A stretch of 57,477 nucleotides of DNA from the NCBI GenBank assembly GCA_947259315.1, contig CAMYLR010000026.1:1-57477 (forward strand), written 5' to 3'. Made by a program: the position numbers and the translations under genes. Shown here piece after piece: positions 47,021 through 55,025 of this stretch. Source of the DNA: an uncultured Gemmatimonadales bacterium. Its GTDB lineage: Bacteria; Gemmatimonadota; Gemmatimonadetes; JACCXV01; JAHWKZ01. Under the pieces are notes generated by a model. The model was not told the DNA's origin. It did not search any database and saw only the letters and a list, made by a program, of their open reading frames with translations. Within the stretch, counting starts at the first letter, position 1, and each line of letters opens with the position of its first letter.

Positions 47021-47404
47021 TTAGGATGCGGGCCTTCTTTTTGGTGCCAGGACGAGCAACAACACGCCGACCAGTGCCAGCGCAGGAACGTCGCCAAACA
47101 AGTGACCGCTATCGGCCTCGTCGCCAAGCGCCTGGAACGCCATGATCAACGCGTGGACGATGCTCGACCAGGCGGCGAAAAGGATCAGGCTGCGGTGCTC
47201 GGCGGGATTGCGCGACGCCAGCAACATGAAGACCCCGAGTGTCGCGTAGACGCCCATGATCATCCCTTCGTACTCGGGCTGATTCGGGACCCAACGCCAC
47301 CCCTCGGGCCAGATCCGGGTCATCGGATAGATGCCGACGATGAAGATCAAGCCAAACACGATGAGAGCCAGGCTGAGCGCTTTGTAACGATCGGTCTCGG
47401 CCAC
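47021..47404 (-). CDS. DUF6632 family membrane protein
   Basis: 127 residues from GTG 47404 with GGAGG upstream. Four helices and the family wording IYPMTRIWPEGWRW, EYEGMIMGVYATLGVF and HRSLILFAAWSSIVHALIM. Function unknown. It starts a run of four small minus-strand genes; a 6-bp hairpin lies between it and the transporter gene upstream. Confidence 0.75.
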   Translation of the reverse strand: MAETDRYKALSLALIVFGLIFIVGIYPMTRIWPEGWRWVPNQPEYEGMIMGVYATLGVFMLLASRNPAEHRSLILFAAWSSIVHALIMAFQALGDEADSGHLFGDVPALALVGVLLLVLAPKRRPAS

Positions 47405-47509
47405 GGGGAACCTCCAACCGGTGGTAATGAGGGTGGAGCGAGGAGCGATCGTGACCCCTAAGGTCGCTCTCCACAACAGAGGGAGTCAACCGGTGGGGTT
47501 TTCTGACGG

Positions 47510-47525
47510 GAAGAGAGGGCTCTTC
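47510..47525 (-). terminator. Hairpin at the end of the EamA gene
   Basis: GAAGAG-AGGG-CTCTTC, a perfect 6-bp stem touching the stop codon. No T-run follows in the minus direction, so termination, if any, would be weak. Confidence 0.35.
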
Positions 47526-48379
47526 TAGCTGCGGGTGACGATCCCAGAAGCGACCAGGATCAGCGCTCCACCGGCGACCGCGCCGCCAGTCAGCGATTCG
47601 CCGAGCAAGGCGATACCCGAGGCTGCGCCGACGACAGGCTCCAGATTGATGAACACCCCGGCGCGTCCGGCTTCCATCCGGCCGACGCCCCAGTTCCAGA
47701 GCAGAAACGGTGCCACAGTGCACGCGATCGCCAATGCGAACAGCGCGCCCCAGGCGTGGCCGGAAATGGCTGTCGACGGAAGCCCGGACCACCCGATCGT
47801 TATCGGTACCAACGTCAAGGTGCCGCCGATCAGGATGTAGGCGGTCGCCAGCGTGGCCGAGTAGCGGCGGATGAAGCGGAGGCTCAGCAAGACCCATAAC
47901 GGCACGAAGCACATCGAGAGGAATACCAACGCATCGCCGGTCCAGTCTCGGCCTGGGCCGGGCAATCCGACCATGATCCCGACCCCGAGGGTCGAGAGGA
48001 ATATCGCCGCCCAGCCCCACGCTCCGAGGCGTTCGCGATGGACCATAAACGCCGCCAAGGCGATAAGTGGTGGTCCCGCGCCGATGATCAGCGACGCGCT
48101 GGCGACGCTGGTTCGCTCGAGCCCGGCGAACTGAGTCAGCATGGTGAGCGGCACGCACAGAGTACCCGTCAGCAGCAGCAGCGGGACGTCGCACCGGCGA
48201 GGGAGCTTGCGCCTGTGCGCCGTGACCGCCGCTAGCACCGTCGAAGCGATCGCAAAACGGTATAGCACCAGGTGCGCGGGGTTGAGCTCAGCCAACGCGA
48301 CCTTCGCGAACAGAAACGCCAGGCCCCACAACACACAGGCGGTGGCAACCGCGATCACTGGACGTGAGGCGCGGCTCAC
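47525..48379 (-). CDS. EamA/DMT-family transporter
   Basis: 284 residues, ten helices as two EamA repeats (ACVLWGLAFLFAKVALAELNP begins the first in pieces; GALFALAIACTVAPFLLWNWGV and AGVFINLEPVVGAASGIALLGE belong to the second). Exports small metabolites, often amino acids or nucleosides. Its GTG start overlaps the stop of a 74-residue ORF (GTGA), so its translation is coupled to that ORF. Confidence 0.88.
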   Translation of the reverse strand: MSRASRPVIAVATACVLWGLAFLFAKVALAELNPAHLVLYRFAIASTVLAAVTAHRRKLPRRCDVPLLLLTGTLCVPLTMLTQFAGLERTSVASASLIIGAGPPLIALAAFMVHRERLGAWGWAAIFLSTLGVGIMVGLPGPGRDWTGDALVFLSMCFVPLWVLLSLRFIRRYSATLATAYILIGGTLTLVPITIGWSGLPSTAISGHAWGALFALAIACTVAPFLLWNWGVGRMEAGRAGVFINLEPVVGAASGIALLGESLTGGAVAGGALILVASGIVTRS

Positions 48380-48600
48380 GCCGGTGGTGGGGGCAGGTAC
48401 GTGGATCGGGGCTCACTCTCGGCGTCGAGGATCGCTCGATGCGCCCCGTGGTTCTGGTGCCGCTCAACGGTTGGGAACAGCGGAAACCGCAAGTTGGCGA
48501 TCGCCAGAGAAGACCTACGTCGGCTCGGACGGGCGTAAGGGCCCGCCCCAGCGCCGTTTAGGCGGTTCTTTCCATTCGATATCCGAAGCCATCCGAGCAT
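48376..48600 (-). CDS. Small ORF translationally coupled to the EamA transporter
   Basis: 74 residues, rich in Arg, Pro and Asn, with no recognised domain (starts MLGWLRISNGKNRL, ends PRSTYLPPPPA). Evidence that it is real: an AAGGAGGT ribosome site seven bases before its ATG, a near-consensus promoter upstream, and a stop that overlaps the transporter start as GTGA. It may be a leader peptide that sets transporter translation, or a short functional protein. The composition is not typical of a membrane or enzymatic protein. Confidence 0.6.
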   Translation of the reverse strand: MLGWLRISNGKNRLNGAGAGPYARPSRRRSSLAIANLRFPLFPTVERHQNHGAHRAILDAESEPRSTYLPPPPA

Positions 48601-48663
48601 TCTGGGACCTCCTTTTCCTGCAGCCGGGGGCTTTGACTCTTGACGAAATCCCCCTAACCGGCT

Positions 48664-48674
48664 AAAATCATTTT
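48664..48674. promoter_or_regulatory. Palindrome AAAATCATTTT between divergent CGNR and EamA genes
   Basis: Eleven-base perfect inverted repeat just downstream of the predicted start of the small ORF-EamA transcript. It could be an operator for the neighbouring CGNR regulator; only position supports this. Confidence 0.35.
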
Positions 48675-48683
48675 GATGGTGAT

Positions 48684-48712
48684 ATTGTACACGATGGACA
48701 CTAACCTGTCAA
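48684..48712 (-). promoter_or_regulatory. Near-consensus promoter for the small ORF-EamA unit
   Basis: Minus strand: -35 TTGACA (48712-48707), 17 bases, -10 TACAAT (48689-48684). Transcription would start near 48677, leaving a ~77-base leader before the ATG at 48600. Confidence 0.75.
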
Positions 48713-48722
48713 GGCTTGTTTG

Positions 48723-49355
48723 ATGGTTAGCACAAAGGATTTCGAGCATCGCCCACAAGTCGGTAAGCGGCTCACCCTCGACTTCATCAACACCGAGGGC
48801 GAGGAGCGAAACGGACCGCCTGACTGGCTCGAGAGCTATTCAGATGTGGTCAGGTGGTGCGCAGCAGAGGGTTTGCTGACCGCCGACCAGACGGCCGACG
48901 TCTTGGCCGAGGCCTCAGAGAGACCTGGGGCGGCTGACGAGGTGTTCGACCGGGTGATCAAGCTCCGGGAGGGGTTGTTCCGGATTCTCCGGTCGCTTCG
49001 TCAGGGCAAGGCGCCTGTTGGCGAGGATTTGGCGATCCTCGATCGCGAGCTGTCAGCTGCGATGGCGAATCTCAAGTTCACACCAAGCGGTGACCGCTTT
49101 GAGTGGCGCTTTGGCGGTGGGGAACACGAACTCGATCGAGTGCTCTGGCCGATCGTCCGCGACGCCGCGGATCTCTTGAGCTCGGATGTGCTCGAGCGGG
49201 TCGAAGAGTGCGACGGCGACAACTGCACGTGGCTTTTTGTCGACACCAGCCGCAATCACAGCCGTCGCTGGTGCACGATGGGCGACTGTGGGAACCGAGC
49301 CAAAGCGCGGCGCTACTACCAACGACACAAACGTAGCGCCAGCACCACCCCGTAG
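48723..49355 (+). CDS. CGNR zinc-finger (ABATE-domain) regulator
   Basis: 210 residues. The N-terminal ABATE domain (FEHRPQVGKRLTLDFINTEG in part, ~8-30, with a helical region to ~150) is thought to bind a small ligand. The C-terminal CGNR finger has CDGDNC, then WCTMGDCGNRAKARRYYQRHK, with four Cys for zinc and a basic DNA-contact helix. ATG 48723 is preferred to the TTG one codon earlier. Diverges from the small ORF-EamA unit and may control it. Confidence 0.9.
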   Translation: MVSTKDFEHRPQVGKRLTLDFINTEGEERNGPPDWLESYSDVVRWCAAEGLLTADQTADVLAEASERPGAADEVFDRVIKLREGLFRILRSLRQGKAPVGEDLAILDRELSAAMANLKFTPSGDRFEWRFGGGEHELDRVLWPIVRDAADLLSSDVLERVEECDGDNCTWLFVDTSRNHSRRWCTMGDCGNRAKARRYYQRHKRSASTTP

Positions 49356-49387
49356 CGTTCTCCAACGCGCGTTCGCTATCGTAGTGG

Positions 49388-51448
49388 GTGAACCTCTCCT
49401 TACTAAACGCGATTGGCCTCCCGGTTCAACTCGTCGTTCGGCGCCTTCGTACCCAGTTCGCCGGTAACGAAAACGCACTCTTCTTTATCGCCGTCTGTCT
49501 GGTTGGGCTCCTCGGAGGCCTCGCAGGGGCAGCGTTCCGCTGGTCACTCGACATGGCGGTTTGGTTGCTCTGGGGCCGGCCCGATGAGTTGATCGTCGCG
49601 GCGCTGGGAGCGCCACGTTTCTACCGGCTGGGGGTTCCGATCCTCGGGGCTGGGGCGGCGGCTGTGTTGGCGATGTTCTTCTCCCGCCTCCGGAGAGACA
49701 GGAAGGGGTTCCCCGAGATCCTCGAGGTCATTTCGATCGGCGGGCAGACGATTCAGCTGTCCGCGGCGCTTGAGCGAGCCTCTTCGTCACTGATGACACT
49801 GGCTTCCGGAGGCGCCGTTGGTCGCGAGGGGCCAATGGGTCAGATCGCCGCGGCGATCGGCTCCCGCGTTGGTCGCTCGTTCCGATTCTCAGAGGATCGC
49901 GTTCGCATCTTGATGGCCGCTGGTATCGCAGCCGGGTTCGCAGCTGCGTACAACACCCCGATCGGTGCCACGTTGTTCGTCATGGAAGTGATTATCGGTT
50001 CCTTCAACATGTTGTTCTTTGGTCCAGCGGTGATCGCGGCCGCGATCTCGACTTTGGTGACGCGTGTGTTTGTCGGCCCTGGGCCGATCTATCCGCCGGG
50101 ATCGGAGTACGTGATGGTGTCGGTCTGGGAGATCGTACCGTACTTGGTACTCGGTTTTCTGGCTGGGTTGGGTTCGGTCTTGTTCCAAATCGCGATGGAG
50201 CGCATGTACCGTCTGTGGGATCGCATCGAGCTTTCGCAATTGGCCCGGATGACGCTCGGGGGAGCGGTTATCGGATTGTTGGCAGCCGCCTGGCCATTCG
50301 TGTTGGGCAACGGCTACTTGCCCATAAACCTGGTTCTGGCGGGACAGTTGAGCCTCGCGCTCATGGCGACTTTGTTCTTCGTAAAAATGATCGCCACCTC
50401 GGCCACGCTCGCATCCGGTGGTTCGGGCGGCATCTTTACGCCGACGATGTTTCTAGGGGCCATGCTCGGCGGTGTGTTTGGTGGCGTACTGCACGCCTGG
50501 CTGCCGGATCAGACTGGATCTGCCGGCGCCTACGCACTGGCCGGGATGAGCGGTTTGGTCGCCGGGACGACACACGCACCCTTCCTCGCGATCATCATGA
50601 TCTTCGAGCTGACCCAGAACTACGCTATCGTCCTTCCACTCATGCTGACCGCGGTGATGGCGTTTTGGACTTCGCAGGCGCTGCGCCGAACCTCGATTTA
50701 TACCGCTGAGCTGCGACGCCGCGGCATGGAGTGGGAGGGAACACCGCAGGAACGACTGATGCGGTCGTTGTCGGTGAGCGACATCATGCTCCCCAACGTT
50801 GAACTTCATTCACAGAGTCTGTCACTCGAGAAGCTGGTCGAGATCTTCAATGAATCGCGTTGGCTGCAGCTTTACATCGGGGATGAGGACGGGCGGTTTG
50901 TCGGGATCGTCGAGCTGCACGAGGTCAAGCGATTCCTCAGCGAACAGGAGGCGGGTCCGCTGATCGCGGCAGATCTCGTTTCCGAGATCCCGGTCGTCAC
51001 GCCGGAGACGTCGCTCGTCGAAGTGAATGAAAAGCTATGGCTACGGGACTTGGGCCAGCTTCCCGTGATCGACAATGAGGTCGATCGGCGTTTCTTGGGA
51101 ATCGTGACGCGGCGCAGCGTGTTGGGCGCGTTCGATCGCGAGGTGCTGCGTCGCAACGCACTGTTGGCGAAGATGCGCACCGTCGAGGGAACCGGGTTTG
51201 ACTACTTCGAGCTGCCGGCAGAGTCGCAGATGGCGGAGGTGCCGGTACCGACCAGAATGGTGGGCAAGTCACTGCAGGAGTTACACTTGCGACAGGAGTT
51301 CGGCGTCAGCGTTATCGCTATACAGCGGATGGATGCGAGCGGACGCGAGCAGCGGATCGCACCGCATGCGGAAACCGTGCTCGAGCGCCGCGACGTGTTG
51401 GTAGTCATGGGGGAGGAGTCGAGCGTAGAGCGGCTGCGAGGTGAGTAG
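49388..51448 (+). CDS. ClC-family chloride channel/antiporter with CBS pair and TrkA-C domain
   Basis: 686 residues. The ClC core (~30-440) has the gating-Glu motif GGAVGREGP (~143), the C-terminal chloride motif GSGGIFTPTMFLG (~352), and an early helix in place of the usual GSGIP. A CBS pair follows (~455-600: VSDIMLPNVELHSQSL; LVSEIPVVTPETSLVE), then a RCK/TrkA-C-type ligand fold (~610-686: VPVPTRMVGKSLQELHLRQEFGV in pieces). The gating Glu suggests a 2Cl-/H+ exchanger. GTG 49388 follows a TATCGT box by five bases and may be leaderless. Confidence 0.9.
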   Translation: MNLSLLNAIGLPVQLVVRRLRTQFAGNENALFFIAVCLVGLLGGLAGAAFRWSLDMAVWLLWGRPDELIVAALGAPRFYRLGVPILGAGAAAVLAMFFSRLRRDRKGFPEILEVISIGGQTIQLSAALERASSSLMTLASGGAVGREGPMGQIAAAIGSRVGRSFRFSEDRVRILMAAGIAAGFAAAYNTPIGATLFVMEVIIGSFNMLFFGPAVIAAAISTLVTRVFVGPGPIYPPGSEYVMVSVWEIVPYLVLGFLAGLGSVLFQIAMERMYRLWDRIELSQLARMTLGGAVIGLLAAAWPFVLGNGYLPINLVLAGQLSLALMATLFFVKMIATSATLASGGSGGIFTPTMFLGAMLGGVFGGVLHAWLPDQTGSAGAYALAGMSGLVAGTTHAPFLAIIMIFELTQNYAIVLPLMLTAVMAFWTSQALRRTSIYTAELRRRGMEWEGTPQERLMRSLSVSDIMLPNVELHSQSLSLEKLVEIFNESRWLQLYIGDEDGRFVGIVELHEVKRFLSEQEAGPLIAADLVSEIPVVTPETSLVEVNEKLWLRDLGQLPVIDNEVDRRFLGIVTRRSVLGAFDREVLRRNALLAKMRTVEGTGFDYFELPAESQMAEVPVPTRMVGKSLQELHLRQEFGVSVIAIQRMDASGREQRIAPHAETVLERRDVLVVMGEESSVERLRGE

Positions 51449-51460
51449 CGGGCCGGCGGC

Positions 51461-52768
51461 TTAGCCTTTCAGCATCCAGCTCCACAGCTGGCGCACTGTC
51501 GGGCGCTTGCCAGTGGCCAGAATCGACACACGATACACGCGGCTGCCGATCCACAGAAACGCGGCACAGGCAAAGGTCAAGAACAATATCGATGCCGCTA
51601 TCTCCAGTCCCGGCACGTTGACCATCGTCGCACGGATCGGCATTACGACCGGTGACGTAAATGGGATGAGCGATCCGGTGACCGACGTGGGCCCGTCCGG
51701 GTCGTTGAGGACGGCAAACGCCATGAAAAACCCCATCATGAGCGGCAGGATCAACGGGAATTGCATCTGCTGGACTTCCTGATCGGAAGTCGATGCAGCG
51801 CCTACCGCGGCGTACATACTGGCGTACAGGAAGAATCCCCCGGTGAAATAGAAGAGAAAGACCAGACCGATCCATAGCGGGACCTGCGGCAGCTCAAATC
51901 CGAGGCCCCCGAACTGCTGCAGAAATCCTCGGCCAAACGTCAACGCGATACCGGCAAAGACGGCCCACACTGTGACCTGGAGGATCCCCGCGGCGGCGAT
52001 ACCCAGCACTTTGCCTGTCATGAGGTTCTCCGGTCTGATCGAGCTCAGCAGAACCTCCACGATCCGGTCCTTCTTCTCCTCCTGAATACTCCGCGCCACC
52101 GCGTAGCCGTAGATGATCACCAGGAAGTAGATCACGAACCCCATCAACTGGCCGAGCACCACCAGCGGTCCGGTTGATCCACGGGCTGTGTCACCCGCTT
52201 TCTTGGCTTCGAAGCCGACCTGCTCAAAGGCTTCGCCGACCGCGTCGGGGTCGATGCCGGCGACCTCCAATCGAGTACGCTGCACGGCGCGCTGCACGGC
52301 AGCTCGGATCTCGCTCATCTCGCCAAAGTTCGTGGCGTTGCTGCCTTCGTATTGGGCCTTGGCGCCGTCGAGCAAGCCATTCGGCAGCCAGAGGTAACCA
52401 TCGATCATTCTCGCCTCGACGGATTGTTTCAGAGAGCCGAGAACCGAGCCGGGTCCGGCGAGCGCCAGACCTCGCGTACTGGCGGGCACTGAGAGGTCGA
52501 TGACCTGACTCGTATAAAGTGTCTTTGAGCGGGCGGTCCCCCCGGTACCGGGGTCCGAGAACAGTGCCTCGGATACGCGCTCTCCGATCCCGAGACCCGA
52601 AGCATCCACGATCGCGATCGTTCGCTCGGCGCCACTGCTCAAGAAGTAGATCGGCAACACGAAAAACACGCCGATCATGAGCGGACCAAACAGCGTGCCG
52701 ATCACGTACGCTTTGCTCTTTGCAAAGACCAGGAACTCACGCCGGACGATGGCCCAGGTTCTAGACAT
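51461..52768 (-). CDS. ABC-2 type permease, NatB-like
   Basis: 435 residues. N-terminal helix (YVIGTLFGPLMIGVFFVLPIY), a large periplasmic domain, then five to six C-terminal helices with VARSIQEEKKDRIVEVLLSS, the signature of Na+-exporting NatB and related ABC-2 proteins. Partner of a NatA-type ATPase that is now reduced to its last ~38 residues just upstream. ATG 52768 overlaps that remnant's stop by eight bases, the normal natA-natB spacing. Without the ATPase it cannot work as encoded here. Confidence 0.85.
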   Translation of the reverse strand: MSRTWAIVRREFLVFAKSKAYVIGTLFGPLMIGVFFVLPIYFLSSGAERTIAIVDASGLGIGERVSEALFSDPGTGGTARSKTLYTSQVIDLSVPASTRGLALAGPGSVLGSLKQSVEARMIDGYLWLPNGLLDGAKAQYEGSNATNFGEMSEIRAAVQRAVQRTRLEVAGIDPDAVGEAFEQVGFEAKKAGDTARGSTGPLVVLGQLMGFVIYFLVIIYGYAVARSIQEEKKDRIVEVLLSSIRPENLMTGKVLGIAAAGILQVTVWAVFAGIALTFGRGFLQQFGGLGFELPQVPLWIGLVFLFYFTGGFFLYASMYAAVGAASTSDQEVQQMQFPLILPLMMGFFMAFAVLNDPDGPTSVTGSLIPFTSPVVMPIRATMVNVPGLEIAASILFLTFACAAFLWIGSRVYRVSILATGKRPTVRQLWSWMLKG

Positions 52769-53765
52769 CGGTCCGCGTGCCCGTCTGTGGGTTGACGCCA
52801 ACTCTTTCGACAAAGATCTGTTGCAGTGACGGTTCGACACGAGCGAAGCGCTGGAGTCGGATCCCGTTGGTGACTAATGAGGCGAGGAGACTGTCCGAGT
52901 CGGTGCCGTCCACGAGCGTCACACCCCGGACGGCGCCTTTGCTGACACGCACCTTAGCCACGGGCGCATCCGTGCTGATCTCCACACCGCGGCGCCGCGC
53001 CTCCTGCGCCATCGCTTCGGCGATCGCGCCCATGCCACCAACGGCGTGGCCCCAGGCGCCTTTATCACCGTTCACTTCCCCAAGCATGTGGTGCAACAGA
53101 ACATATGCAGTGCCCGGCGTGTATGGGCTCGCGAAGGTACCGACGATGGCATCGAAGGCGAAGACTGCCTTGACGGGGGCAGCCTCGAACCAGGCGTCGA
53201 GCACTTCGCCGGCGCTTCGCGTCAGGAGCTCGAGCATGTCCCGCCGGCTTTTCATCGAAAGACGGTGCAAGCGACGGCCCAGCTTCAAAGCGCGCAGCAT
53301 GTCGGCCACGCCGCCACCGACGTTGGGCGGCGTCTCCAACATGAGATTTCTTAGCGCATCGGCGACGCGCTCTAGCATTTGGTAGTAAGCAGGTAAGCGT
53401 TCGGCATCTCGCGGCGAGAAGCGCGCAAACTCCTTTTGCGTGATCTGAAGCTCGCTGGCGAGCTTCAGATAGTCGTTATCAGGAAGCGGGACAAAGTTGG
53501 CGAGCGGCCGAGCCAAGAAACTGAGCCCGTGTTCGCTAAGGTTCAGGTCACGGATGATCTTGGGATTTAACAGGCTGACCGCATAGCTAGCCACCGAATT
53601 GCGAAATCCCGGGTGAAACTCGTCGGTAACAGCGGCGCCACCCACCACTTCGCGGCGTTCGAGTATGCGAACCTTGAACCCGGCCGCGGCAAGATAGCAA
53701 GCACATACCAGGCCGTTGTGTCCAGCGCCGATGATGACGACATCGTAAACGCCCTTCTTAGGCAT
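52761..53765 (-). CDS. Chimeric ORF: N-terminal FAD oxidoreductase (phytoene-desaturase-like) joined to the C-terminus of a NatA ABC ATPase
   Basis: 334 residues from ATG 53765. Residues 1 to ~285 are an NAD(P)/FAD-dependent, phytoene-dehydrogenase-like enzyme: FAD fold VVIIGAGHNGLVCACYLAAAGF, ERREVVGGAAVTDEFHPGF, and GTAYVLLHHMLGEVNG. The family normally reaches ~500 residues. After GVTLVDGTDSD (about base 52,905) the sequence becomes LVTNGIRLQRFARVEPSLQQIFVERVG, the usual end of a NatA-type ATPase that belongs to the downstream permease. The two parts are in frame across a shared GACGGCAC-like stretch. This is a fusion junction, either biological or from assembly. Confidence 0.8.
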   Translation of the reverse strand: MPKKGVYDVVIIGAGHNGLVCACYLAAAGFKVRILERREVVGGAAVTDEFHPGFRNSVASYAVSLLNPKIIRDLNLSEHGLSFLARPLANFVPLPDNDYLKLASELQITQKEFARFSPRDAERLPAYYQMLERVADALRNLMLETPPNVGGGVADMLRALKLGRRLHRLSMKSRRDMLELLTRSAGEVLDAWFEAAPVKAVFAFDAIVGTFASPYTPGTAYVLLHHMLGEVNGDKGAWGHAVGGMGAIAEAMAQEARRRGVEISTDAPVAKVRVSKGAVRGVTLVDGTDSDSLLASLVTNGIRLQRFARVEPSLQQIFVERVGVNPQTGTRTDV

Positions 53766-54311
53766 GCTAGGTATCAATCAAACTGGTCGTGATAGCTAAG
53801 GAAGATACGCTAGTTGGGGGTTGTGGCCCAAACCGCCGATTATCTGCCGTAGTGGCCACGGCGAATCAAAAACATACAGCAAAGCTGTCCAAAAACTAAA
53901 GGCTTGCAGGAACAAGAATCCTCATGGTCAAAGGCGGGCTAGTCGTGCACCACTGTGCATTTATGCCTATTTCGCGTCGCAAAAATGGTGGCGCCAGGGA
54001 ACGAAATTGTTGCCGGGCTATCAATAACTTTCCGATTTCTGTTCGGGACGCCGCCGCTGATAACGCCATTTCGCACTTCCTTGTTCGGCCAACCTGCCGC
54101 GGATAACCAGTCTTTCTAACACCATGTCCCTCAAACACGGCGACGATAACAATGTCGATGCTGTTACAGGCAACAATGTTGTTTCAGTTTTCCAACGTCA
54201 ATTGTATTGTACGTCCGAAGGACATATGTCGTTGAACAATCAATGCTTCGTCCATCTGGCAGAGGGACGGTCGGGTGGGCATTCACAGGCCGGTCACATG
54301 ACAAATTCTTC
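53766..54311. other. Intergenic region, no gene supported
   Basis: 546 bases of lower GC than the rest of the window. The frames present are under ~80 codons and resemble nothing. I see no clean promoter for either flanking gene, no tRNA and no array. The change in composition supports a different origin for this end. Confidence 0.5.
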
Positions 54312-54749
54312 TCATTCACCCCACATCTGAACGCTAACCGTTCTGTCACGCGGCCCGTCCAGTTCGTATAGCATGAGTGACTGATACTGACCGAGGCTCA
54401 GCTCGCCGTCGCACACTGGGATCACCTCGCAACTGCCGAGCAGCATGGCTGCCAGATGGGAATGGGCGTTCTCGGGTTCATCCGGTGGGCAGTCGCGCAG
54501 ATGTATATCATTGTGAAGATATGTGTCCGTCGGCGGGATCAGGCGTTTCAGAAAATTTTTGACATCCTCGATCAGGCGTTGCTCGTTTTCATTGATTACC
54601 AACGCCGTAGTCGTATGGCGGGAAGTGACTGCCACAAAACCATTGCGGATGCCGCTCTGACGCAGGCAGTCATTTAACTGCGGTGTGATATCGTGCAGCG
54701 AAATATCATCGCCGGTGGTCAATTTGAGTTGAAATGACTTTATCCCCAT
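54312..54749 (-). CDS. yjbQ: YjbQ / UPF0047 family protein
   Basis: 145 residues of the secondary thiamine-phosphate synthase family. Conserved metal and phosphate site: TSRHTTTALVINENE, NDIHLRD, ENAHSHLAAMLLGSCEVIPV and LGQYQSLMLYELDGPRDR (read in pieces). The length is typical. In E. coli the homologue has weak thiamine phosphate synthase activity. No operon partner on either side. ATG 54749. Confidence 0.93.
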   Translation of the reverse strand: MGIKSFQLKLTTGDDISLHDITPQLNDCLRQSGIRNGFVAVTSRHTTTALVINENEQRLIEDVKNFLKRLIPPTDTYLHNDIHLRDCPPDEPENAHSHLAAMLLGSCEVIPVCDGELSLGQYQSLMLYELDGPRDRTVSVQMWGE

Positions 54750-54988
54750 GCACGCTATTTAACCTCACTTTGTGCATAGGGAACCAGAGCCCGGTCTGCC
54801 CGCGCCCGCCCAGCCGATGAGTACGATGGTTTCCCGCAAGGCAGTGCCAACCGGCGTGAGGGGTTTCACAAGCTGCGATTAGTCAGACGCGCGGATTCTC
54901 CTGGCGAAGAGCTGTTTTCCAGCCTGCAGAGGGAATTCGCTGGCCGGCGCTCGGCGCGCCAAATCATCTTCAGCCATCGAATGATGCG

Positions 54989-54994
54989 TATAAT
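54989..54994 (+). promoter_or_regulatory. -10 box ahead of the aldolase gene
   Basis: Perfect TATAAT at 54989-54994, with a weak -35. It gives a leader of about 25 bases that carries an AAGGAGG ribosome site, unlike the leaderless starts further left. Confidence 0.5.
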
Positions 54995-55025
54995 CCTAAC
55001 GAATAACACAATAAGGAGGAGGCCC

